Source: Paraphaeosphaeria minitans
Taxonomy: Eukaryota > Ascomycota > Dothideomycetes > Pleosporales > Didymosphaeriaceae
DNA length: 64,000 bases
Direction of reading: 5' to 3'
Assembly (NCBI GenBank): GCA_015832175.1
Contig: WJXW01000003.1
Span: forward strand, 1,860,001-1,924,000
Of this stretch, positions 11,879-22,591 are shown one piece after another (the first letter of the stretch is position 1; the number at the start of each line of letters is the position of its first letter). The position numbers and the translations under genes were made by a program. The notes under the pieces were generated by a model that was not told where the DNA came from, made no database searches, and worked only from the letters and a program-made list of their open reading frames with translations.

Positions 11879-14096
11879 TGTAATAGGTAGATTATAATAT
11901 TATTATAGTGTTATAGTATCTAGCGCTAAGGCCTTATAGAGGGCCTATACGCTAAGCGAGCTAGCTGTGTAAAACCTACACTACGCGCTAACTCTATATA
12001 AGATAAGTATTATTCTATTAATATTACTAGAGTTATCCTTTCACTGTCCTTTCTAGTGTAAAGTAAGTACTATTACCTATAACTAGACCTTATATTTCTA
12101 TCCTTAGTAGTAAAAGGTCCTAGTCTAGTATATTACTTAAAAGTTACAAGGATAGTAAGGGGAAGTGTAGAGATATGATTAGTAGTACTAGGCTACTAAA
12201 CAAAATTAATAATCTTTCTAATAGCCCTATTTACTAGACTATGTTTAGTCTCAATATTGTATAAGAGCATAACTCTAGCATTTATAGATAAAAGTAGACG
12301 ATTGTTAAAATTACTAGTATTAGAAGCGTTAATACTAGCATAGGATAGATTATTATACTTTATATAATAGACTAATACTGCTTAGTATTAGTTCTATAGT
12401 CTATTATAATTAATTAAATTAACCTCGTGGCGGTGTACGTATAGGTATAAGGCATCCTAAAAGATCTTTATTCCTAATGTAGAAAGCACAGCCCTATAAC
12501 GTAACCAGAATAGTAGCTAATCTTTCTATATACTTTGATTAATATAGAGTTGTAAAAAAGTATTCTAGAAGGTAGTCTTACTATCTCCTTACTATCGCTA
12601 CACTATGTTAAGGATAATAGTCTTAGATATCTACTAGTAAAGCTATCTAGAATAGGCGCTTATAGCATTACTACTTAAGGCAGTATATAGAGGCTACTAT
12701 AATACTAGGGATAACTAATAGAAGTCTTCTAAAATCATACTATTTATGCTAGTAAAGGGAAGATTATAAGGAATAGGTAACCTTTAAAGGTTCCTAGAGT
12801 TACCTTTTCTATATTCTAGAAGTTTCTATAATAACGTTATAATGACGTTATAGCCCTATGGATACTAAGTAATATTATAGGTGACGTTATAAGGTGACGT
12901 TATAGGTAACGTTATAGGTGACGTTATAGATAGTAGAGAATTACTAAGTAAAATACTCTAGAATCTCTACTATATGTATATAAGGCGAGTTACATTCTAC
13001 GTATACTCTCTATCCTAGATAGTAATTCTAAGCCTATACCTAAGGTTTTATTGCTCTATTTAACTACGTTCCATCTGCCCTCTATTACCCTAGTCTCTAC
13101 TATTCTAGGTAACTAGTACTAGGGGAGAGAAGATACTAGAAGGTCTAGAAGGTTATCCTTTATCCTCTAGCCTCTACCTCCTCTTTATAAAGATAAGCGT
13201 ATTAAGGTTAAATTTCTCCTAGCTAGGTACTTATTATACCTAGTATATTTAGGCTAACTATTAATTTCTTATCTATTATAATGTAATAAATAGATAAGAA
13301 TAACGCTTATAGCTACTAGAGGGTAGTAGGTAGTAAAGGTGCTATTATACCTCCTCTTTACATATTTAGAATTAAAATAGGTTATTAATAGTGGGCCCAT
13401 TAATAAGAAACGCCGTAACTCTAGTAGAAGCGCAACGTATAATAGGTGAAGGTATACTTCCTTTATTAGTAATTTGTTTAAGTTAAGATAATATTATCTT
13501 AATAATAAATATCTTTCTAGTCCTAGCCTTTCTATTAAGGTTTAGTAGTAGCTAGGGAGGGCTACGTCCTCTTAGAATAGTTTTAAAATAATTAACTACT
13601 ATATTAAATATAACCCTTTATTAGCTAGTAAGGGTATTAGGGTTAGTATTAGTTCTTTTAGGTGTAAGGACTAGGTGCTTATAAATAAAATTCTTCTAAT
13701 AGGTCCCACTATTAAGTTCCTACTAATTATTATGCTTAGGAGCGTCCTAATCTTTTACGCGATAAATAGATGTACCTCTAAAATTATTAGGGTTAACTTT
13801 CTTACTATTAATAATAGGATCTCGTGTAGTAAGCTTATCTACCTTAAATAGGTTTATAATAGGTATAGGGTCTACATTAGTATAACAGGTAGATCACGAT
13901 ATTATTATAGTGTTGTAGTATCTAGCGCCAAGGACTTATAGAGGGCCTATGCGCTAAGTAAGCTAGCTGCGTAAAATCTATACTATGCCCTAACTCTACA
14001 CAAGATAAGTATTATTCTATTAATACTACTAAATTATCTTTTACTATTTTTTCTAGTGTAAAGTAAGTATAATTACCTATAACTAGACCTTATATA
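11879..14096. mobile_element. Probable LTR-like element flanked by ~217-bp direct repeats
   Basis: Two direct repeats, about 11879-12096 and 13881-14096, share a clear common sequence: a start that can be read as TGTAACAGGTAGAT, then a block containing AGAGGGCCTA and GCTAGCTG, then ACCTATAACTAGACCTTATA. They flank about 1.78 kb of degenerate AT-rich DNA. The arrangement looks like the LTRs of a short element, but I see no matching target duplication and no recognisable coding remnant. A duplication of a unique sequence is the alternative. Orientation is unknown. Confidence 0.5.
12830..12928. repeat. Short tandem repeat, 12-bp unit GGTGACGTTATA
   Basis: Four near-perfect units occur at 12880-12928, with two diverged units (AATAACGTTATA, AATGACGTTATA) just before at 12831-12852. 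It lies in the interior of the repeat-flanked element. The units retain CpG, unlike much of the surroundings. Confidence 0.75.
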
Positions 14097-14412
14097 ATAA
14101 TACTTTATCTACAATAGTCTAACGATAGCTCCTAGAGTTACATAAGCCACTAGTAGGGGCCAGACCTTACCTAAAGCCCCTAAAGGTAGTGAAAACCCTT
14201 TTATCTAGTATATAGGGGGAGAGCTAGTAACGCGTAATTTAAGCCTATTTTTAATACTTAAGTAGCATATCTTAGTTACTAAAAAGAAGTGTAATAAGCT
14301 TCGCACTATATATTAACTTTATACCTTAGAAGATAAAATCTCCTAACTTAAAAGCATAAGCTAAACCCCTAGTATAGTAGCTACTACTAAGATTATTAAA
14401 ATCCTATCTACT

Positions 14413-14765
14413 TATAGGTTTGGCTCAATCTGCAATTAAGCATTCGAGGGTTAATAGTATACTATCGTGCAAAGGGTAAGAAGTAGGTTTAATTAATTAC
14501 GTCTAGTTTATTATACAAAGGGGCACTAAGGGCTTTATAAAGTCTCTACCTCTTAGCGCTAACCTAAGTAGTAGGTCCTTATGTAGGTCCCTATAAGTAG
14601 GCAGGCCCCTACTTTACCTAGTGCTACTTATACAATAAACTATACAGACACTAGTAACTTTTCTTTTATGTAATAGCCTATATCTATTATACGCTTCCCT
14701 TTCCTATCCTTCTCTATCTATATAGTTAGCCTTCCCCTATTAGAATAGGTTATAGGGTAGGTGTA
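14413..14765 (-). mobile_element. Fragment of the gag-only element: 238-bp LTR plus ~115 bp interior
   Basis: Positions 14413-14650 are a copy of the 312-bp LTR, inverted relative to the element at 1475-4636, with one 74-bp tandem unit instead of two (238 bp). Positions 14651-14765 are the reverse complement of the last part of that element's interior (about 4205-4324). The fragment is cut off at 14766 by the start of chromovirus copy 2, so that copy probably inserted into, or recombined with, a member of this family. Confidence 0.8.
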
Positions 14766-15176
14766 TGTTAAATCCAAGAGGGTAGCTATTCCTAAAGGGT
14801 TAAGGTTGGTTCTTAGGTAGGAGTACTTACAGAAGGTGGAAAGTCTTGTTAATACAATAATATCTTACAAAGTATAACGAGTTAACAATATAGTCTACTA
14901 GAATCTAAATAATAGATTAATAAACAGATTAAACACAAGTATAGAGAGCCCATCCTTACGTTCCTATATACTTTAAGCAATTAGTCTACTAATCGCTTTA
15001 ATTAAACTAATTAAGCACTAATTAGTTACTTAGTATATTAAGTGCTTAGTCTAATTAGTTGTCTTAGCGCTCTAATTACACTAATTAGGTTATGTAACCT
15101 CTTGTGCCGTGCCGCTTAAATAATAAATATAGATACATATAAAGATCCTAAGAGGCCTAGCCTTTAGATCTTAATA
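14766..15176 (-). repeat. 3' LTR of chromovirus copy 2 (411 bp)
   Basis: On the plus strand it runs from TGTTAAATCC to GATCTTAATA. It is heavily mutated: the central palindrome seen in the partner LTR at 28100-28113 reads AGGTTATGTAACCT here. Confidence 0.85.
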
Positions 15177-15874
15177 TTATCTCCCTCTTTACTAGGATTT
15201 ATCCTTAAATTATGTAACTGTGTTTTACGCCTAGTTATAACTAGAGCTCGCCCTATGTTATAAGTAGCGTTAGCTTACTTATATTATACCTAAATAACCT
15301 TCTAAGTCTAGCACCACCTATTACTATTACTTAACTAATTTTATTAACTCCTTTAGTAAAGTTATAGTTAAGAAATACTTAATATATATAAAATATAACT
15401 ATGTTTATAAGGTTCACGTTTAGTTTAAAAAATATAGGGAATGTGTTTATTAAGGTTAACGTTACAATATACGCGTTTTAGAGTCTAAGTTTAAGCGTTT
15501 ATTAATAGAGAAAAGGAAATGCGTATATAGATAAAAAAGTTAAGAGAAACGCAGGAAACTGCGTTTAAGGCCTATAAAGAGGCGTTAGAGAAATTATAGG
15601 TTACACGCACATATAAAGATTAGTTATATTAGTAAATAGACTTACTAGATAAGCGTGCTAAAGATATAATAGCAGTTAAAAAGAAGAATAACAAGGAGGC
15701 TAAATTTTATAAGGCTATTAATCTAGTAGTTAATAAGACTCCTTTAGGTCCCTTTTTGTCTCCTATAATATAGAGCGCTTTTAAGAATTTCCTATTAGAA
15801 TTCTAGGATAATCTAGTGCCTTTACTATTTTAGATATAAATGTTATTATACTGTATAAATTATTAGTAGAATTC

Positions 15875-16330
15875 TGTTAGGATCTGGCCGCGCGCGAGCA
15901 GCGGGGCACAAGCTTATTAGACCACCAGTCCTCTAAAGTCAGCTAACTAGGCAGTTAGGTAACAGGTCACAGGTCCTAAAGATCCTAAAGACCGCACAGG
16001 CCTTACCTGTATAGGAACTCTAGGACGCGTAGGACTCGCCTACACAGGACTCTAGGACATATAGGACTCTAGGACATATAGGACTCTAGGACATATAGGA
16101 TTCTGGGATGTGTGGGACTACTTAGTATATAAGAACGCGAGAATAAGCTTCTTATACTTATATTTAATCTGTTTATTAATCTATTATTTAGATTCTAGTA
16201 GACTAAATTATTAACTTATTACACTTCGCAAGATACTATTATATTAATAAAACTTTCTACCTTCTGTAAGTACTCCTACCTAAGAACTAACCTTAACCCT
16301 TTAGGACTAGCTACCCTCTTAGATTTAATA
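15875..16330 (+). repeat. 5' LTR (456 bp) of the nested chromovirus
   Basis: It begins TGTTAGGATCTGGCC and ends in a degraded TTTAACA. Its first 40 bp keep a GC-rich, CpG-rich sequence (CGCGCGCGAGC) that is mutated in the partner LTR at 22136. U3 contains a 17-bp tandem array at 16047-16114 (unit GGACTCTAGGACATATA). Confidence 0.88.
16047..16114 (+). repeat. 17-bp tandem array in the LTR U3
   Basis: Three perfect units of GGACTCTAGGACATATA and a fourth diverged one. A mutated version occurs at the equivalent place in the 3' LTR (about 22308-22375). Position in U3 suggests a promoter or enhancer array, but that is inference. Confidence 0.8.
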
Positions 16331-19300
16331 TCTTAAACACCCTTAATATAAGTACTTTATAAACTCCTACCTTTTTTATAGCTTTAGGTGCTGCTAAGAT
16401 TACTTCTATAAAGAATAGCAGTAAGGCGCATAAACCTAATTTTTACTTTAGCGAATAATCTTAAACTAACGTCTAGATTCTCTAGTTAGACCTCTACTTC
16501 TTTAACTTAGACAAACTTTTTAAAGATAAAAAAAAGGTTATTTTTATAGTAATATATATGCGAGGAGATATAGGATTATAAATCTATCTCTACTTTAAAA
16601 AGTACCTAGGAATAGACTATAATAACAATAATAACAATTACGTAAATAAGTACACTAATATAGTTAATATTATTAAAAATTATAATAACTTTAAGAAATG
16701 CCTTAAGCAACTCTTTAGGATTACTAATAAAGACTCTATTATAAAAGTAAAGATTTAGACTATAACTTAGAAATAATTAGTAGCTAAGTATATAGCTAAG
16801 TTTTGTAGATACACTATGTAACTTAACTAGGATAATAAATCTCTTTAGGATATGTACAAATAAGGACTTAAACAGAAACTATATAAGGAACTCTTATATA
16901 GTAGTGCACAAATCGCTAACTTTAAAGAACTATATAAAGAAACTATTAGAATTAATAAAGAGTGGTTTTTACTGTAATAAGAGCTCTACTAAAACCCTAA
17001 GGCGATAAGCTTTAGATAACTAGTAAAAGTAGTTTATAAGAACTCTATTAGAATTATCTAAAAGTAATAGCTAAGGAACTACTAGAGATATAAACTAATA
17101 GAAGATGTCTAGTTTAACTACTTAGGCAAAGGAAAAGAAGGAAGAATAGGCCCTAAGTAGCCTAATAAACGCGTCTCTAATAGAAGTTAATAACTAATAA
17201 CTAAGACCTATAAATGCTTTATATATAGCAAACTAGGCTATATAGCTAGAAACTATAGATTAAAGAATAAAGTCTATTAAACTAAGTTAAATGTACTAAC
17301 TATTAAGGACTAAGAACCTAATAAGGAATAGGAAGTTATTATAACGCTATTTAGTTACTAATGTATTACACTAGAGCAAAGTAAGTAATTAGATTTACTT
17401 AACTTATAACTATATAAAGATCTAGAAGACAACTCTAATGTATACTACAACGTAAAAGACGTAGAAGAGATACTAAGATCTTCTACTCCTTACCTATAAA
17501 GTAGGTAGAAAGAAGACAACCTTATGTCACCTAAGTATAAACTAAATGTTTAGGACTACATAGAACCCTACTAGGCACTAAAAGGAATACAACCCTATAA
17601 TAATAAGAAGTTAGACTACGTACTAAAGTACTACCTAGACTACTAAAATCCTATATACTAATTCTATATGTGGACGCATTGCGAAGAACTAATATATACA
17701 CAATATAAGATAGAGAAAAAGGAGAATAAGAAATAACCTAGAAAAAAATTACGCTGCAGATAGATATAGACAGACTACCCTATCACAGCTTACAATAAAC
17801 ACTTCTAGAATAAATAATAAGTAAAATACTTTCTTTACTTTACGCTAAAGGGCAATAAATACTATAATATACTTATTAATAGAGACTATATACAACTGTA
17901 CTAGTACACGTGTCTAAACTAAGACTGTAAATACTACTATATAGCTAAATATTTAGACAGCTTTGCAAACTACTCTACGTAAGAAGTAATAATAAAACTA
18001 CTAATTTAACTAGTATATAGGAATAGTAAAGACTGTAAGAGGAAAAATAGAAGAACATCCTTATAGGAAGAAGAAGAAGATAATCTACATAAGCTACGTA
18101 CTTAAGAATAATAATAGAAGCGGATGCTTAGAAACGTATACTAGGCACTAGAACTTAACTATAACCTATATAGATAGATGTCTTTTTTAGGCCTAAACTT
18201 AGATAAGAAAACGTCTTTATTAAATTAAATGCTATAGTAAGTATAGTATTAGTTAAGCTACTAGTACAGCTTAAAGGAATATAGGCTTAAGCTCTTATAG
18301 ACTTAGAAGTAGAAAGGAACTTTATATCTTATTAGATAGTAAAATAAGCAGGACTTATAATATTAGAGAAAAAAGTACCCTATATTATCTATATCGCGAA
18401 TAGATCCCTAATGCCTAAGACACCTTAAATATACTAGGAGGTTACTACCACAATAATAGTCTAAGGACATAAAGAGGAACTTACTTTAGATATCTTACTA
18501 GGATCTAAGTATAAGTTAGTCTTAGGATTACCTTAGTTAATAATATACAACCTATAGATTAACTAGGGTATAAAGAAAATATTATTTAAACGCTATAATT
18601 ATATATTATAAGCAAAGCCTACGTATTAACTAAAAATAATAGTAGATAAGGGAGTTATTAATAATATAATACTGCGATAGATAGTTAAAAAACAGAAGCA
18701 CACTTTAGCAGACGCTAGTAGGAACTACTAGGTTAAAAAGTGTAAGAAGGAGGATAATAGCACACCCCTCACCTTACTAAGAGAGTACAGGAAATAGACA
18801 CATATATTTATAGAAAAGGAAAGAAAAGCAAACCTACTAGAATATTAACCCTAAGATCTTATAATAGACCTAGAAGAAGGGAAGACGCTACCCTTTAGAC
18901 TACTATATAGTAAGATAGGAGAAGAACTCCTTAAAAAACGTAATTTTATTAAGACAAACCTTAAGAAAGGATATATATAACTATTAAAGTCACTAGTAGT
19001 AAGCCCTTTTATGTTTATTAAAAAAAAGGATAGATTAGACAGACTATACGTTAACTACTAATAACTTAATAACATAATAATAAAGAACTAATATCTACTA
19101 CTAAACATTATAGAGTTACGAGATTAACTATCTTAAGCCAAGATATTTATAATAATGAATCTAAGAGACAGTTACTACCTTATACAAATTAAGAAAGGTA
19201 AAGAATAAAAAATAGCATTTTAATTACGCTATAGACTATTTAAATATAAAGTTATACTATTTAGACTTACAAATACACTAGCAGCTTTTATGGCACTTAT

Positions 19301-22135
19301 TAATAATATACTCTATAAATATCTAGACATATTCGTTATCGCGTATATAGATAATATCCTCGTCTTTTCTAAAAACGAATTAGACTACACTAAGCATGTA
19401 TAAACAGTACTAGAAGCACTAGATAAAGTATGCCTTTATATTAAACTTAAGAAATGCAAGTTTAACGTTAAATAACTTAAATTCCTAAGACATATTATTA
19501 CTATAGAAGGAATTAAGATAGCACTAAGTAAAGTTAAATATATTAAGAACTAGCTAATACTAAAGATAGCTAAGAACATCTAAAAATTCTTAGGATTCTA
19601 TAGATTTAATTAATAATTTATCCAAAATTACGTAAAGGTTATAATACCTTTAATAAATCTTATAAAGAAGGACGTACCCTTTAAATAGATAGATAAGTGT
19701 AGAATGTTATTCTAACTCCTTAAGATAGTATATATTATAGAACCTATCCTTATTTATTTTAGAAGCGATAAACTATTACACTTTAAAACAGACGCTAGCG
19801 ATCTTACGCTAGGCGCCTACGCTAAATAAAAACATAACAGCAAATAGTACCTAATTGCCTATTACTTATACAAATTTAATAACGCTAAAACACGATATAA
19901 CGTACACAATAAAGAACTCTATACTATTATTAAAGCCTTAAAGCACTAGAGGATTTATGCGCTTAGTTACTTAATACTAGAAATCTACACAAATTATAAG
20001 AACCTTCTAAGGTTTACAATAATAAAAAAACTTACGCTATAATAATAAAAATAGTTATAAACTACTAGGTAGTACAAGTTTAAAATTATCTATATAGCTA
20101 GGAAAGAAAATGGCAGAGCAGACGCTCTTAGCTAATAAAGTAATCTAGTAGAAGAAAAGGCAAAAACCTTCTCTATAATTCTTCGCAAAGCTAAAGATAG
20201 ATCTCTAGAGCTAATAGTAGAACTAAATTAACTTTTAGTAATTAACTAAGAAGTTCTAGAACATCTATAGACTAAGATTATCTAATAATACCACAATAAC
20301 CCTATGTACAGACACCTAGGCATTACAAAGATAATAAAACTTATCTAAAGGAATTACACCTTTAAAGGAATTAAGGAAGCTATAATAACTTATATCTATA
20401 AATGTGCAGAATACTAGAGAAATAAACATAGTATATATCTTAAATATAAAGAGATGTAAGCAATTAGAATACTAATAGCACTATAGGAAGATATTACTAT
20501 AGATTTTATTACAGAAATTCTAAACTCTAAGGATCCTACAACAGGAATTAAATACAACAGTATACTAGTAATAGTCTACTAACTAACTAAGTATATTAAG
20601 CTTATTCTATGTCTTAAAAGAATAATAGCAAAGGAACTCGCTTTTCTTATCCTAGACTAACTAGTTAGACACTACAGAATCCTAAAAACAATTATTAGCA
20701 ATAGAGATAAGCTCTTTACATTAAATTATTAAACAACGCTTATAGCACTACTTAGAACAAAACAAAAACTATTAATAACTTACTATCTATAAATAGACAA
20801 ACAGATAGAACGTACAAACTAAACTATAGAAACGTACCTACGCATCTACTATAATAGTTAGAAAAATAACTAGATTTTATTACTACCTATAGCACAGTTA
20901 GCCTATAATAATAAAGTATTAGTAGTGTTAGGACATACACTATTCTATGTAAACTATAGAAGACACCTACATCTCTTTAACTAATAATTTCCTACGACAA
21001 TCAAAGTAAAAGAAGCTATAGATATAGTAGAAAATATAAAGAAAATATACTAACAACTCTAAGAAAATCTTAAGAAAGCTTAGCAGCAATTAATCTTATA
21101 CTAAAATTAAAAACAAAAAATAGCACCTTAGCTAAAAAAGGGGGATAAAGCATATCTACTTATAAAGAACCTTTAAACTTAAAAGAAAAAACACAAGAAA
21201 CTAAATTATATTAAAGTTAGACTATTTTACATTTCTAAGCAAATATCACTAGTAAACTATAAGTTAGAACTACCACCAGATGTAAAGATACACCTAGTAT
21301 TCTACATATTACTACTAAAACTAGCAGATCCTAATACACTAGTTAAAACCACCTTCTACCACTAGACTAAGGAAGAAAATAAATTTAAGGTTAAAAGAAT
21401 TCTAGAATATAATTAGCATAACAACACGTACCTTATTAAGTGGAAAGGTTACCCACATAGCGAAAACACCTAGGAACTAAAGAACAATCTAGGAAACTGT
21501 TAGTAAAAGATTAAGAAATTCCACCAGAAACAACTAGAACGCACCTAGGAATCACCACTAGTATAGGGGCTAGCCTATAAAATAGACTAGTTAATCACCT
21601 TAGCGCCTAATAGCGCGTTAGGATTTATTAACACAGTAGCTTATACTAACTCCTCCTACGCCTTAAGCGCTTCTAACTTATCTATAGTACTTATACTATA
21701 ATTAAACAATTCTTATTCTTTCTAATATAATTTCTTTTACTAATTGCGTAAGCGCACTATCTTCTCTCGCGCCTAATAGGCGTAAAAGAGAGCTACTTTA
21801 GCTAGCTCTTTTTTAATATAGAGCTTCACCTCCTTTTTAGCCTCTAACTTTTCTAACCTCTCTATTTTAGTATCTATTTTTAAATAATCTAGTAAAAGAA
21901 TCTCCTTAGACTCGCACTTCTAGTTTCCCTATCTAACGCAGTTAGTACACTAAGAGTGTAAAGAAAAAAAATAATAAGTATATTTCTTCTTAGTGCAGTA
22001 TAAACAGGTAACTATTATAAAAATATAGTCTTTCTTAAGATAATTAGCTTAACTGTAGTAATATTAAATAGAACAAGATAATAACTTTATAGGTAGTTAA
22101 CTTATAAAGATATTAAGCTTAAAAGGGGAGGATAA

Positions 22136-22591
22136 TATTAGGATCTAGCTGCGTATAAGTAGCGGGGTATAAGCTTATTAGACTACTAGTCCTCTAGAGT
22201 TAGCTAACTAGATAGTTAGGTAATAGGTTATAGGTCTTAAGGATCCTAAGGACCGCATAGGCCTCGCCTATACAGGAACTCTAGAACGCGTAGGACTTGC
22301 CCACACGGAACTCTAGGACATATAGAACTCTAGGACATATAGGACTCTAGGATATATAGAATTCTAGGATATATAGGACTACTTAGTATATAGGAACGCG
22401 AGAATAAGCTTCTTATACTTATATTTAATCTATTTATTAATCTATTATTTAGATTCTAGTAGACTAAATTATTAACTTATTACACTTTATAAGATACTAT
22501 TATATTAATAAGACCTTCTACCTTCTATAAGTACTCCTGCCCAAGAACTAACCTTAACCCTCTAGGACTAGCTACCCTCTTGGATTTAACA
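22136..22591 (+). repeat. 3' LTR (456 bp) of the nested chromovirus
   Basis: It starts TATTAGGATCTAGC (TGTT mutated to TATT) and ends TTTAACA. It directly follows the polypurine tract. It carries more C-to-T and G-to-A changes than the 5' LTR in the first 100 bp. Confidence 0.88.

Larger units (their letters stand above)
15875..22591 (+). mobile_element. Complete Ty3/Gypsy chromovirus (6,717 bp), TSD AATTC
   Basis: Two 456-bp LTRs (15875-16330 and 22136-22591) flank a degraded gag-pol on the plus strand. The target duplication AATTC is at 15870-15874 and 22592-22596. The empty site is near 1172 in copy 1. Visible remnants in order: gag zinc knuckle (KCF...KLGYIARN, 17210-17262); reverse transcriptase AYIDNILVFS (19341-19370), with the second catalytic aspartate mutated to Asn by a G-to-A change; RNase H TDASDLTLGA (19787-19820); an integrase core remnant, ITIDFITEI (about 20490-20525); and a chromodomain, YLIKWKGYPHSENT (21393-21480). 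A polypurine tract AAAAGGGGAGGATAA ends at 22135. The interior is close to that of the 411-bp-LTR copies but the LTR U3 differs. Confidence 0.9.
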
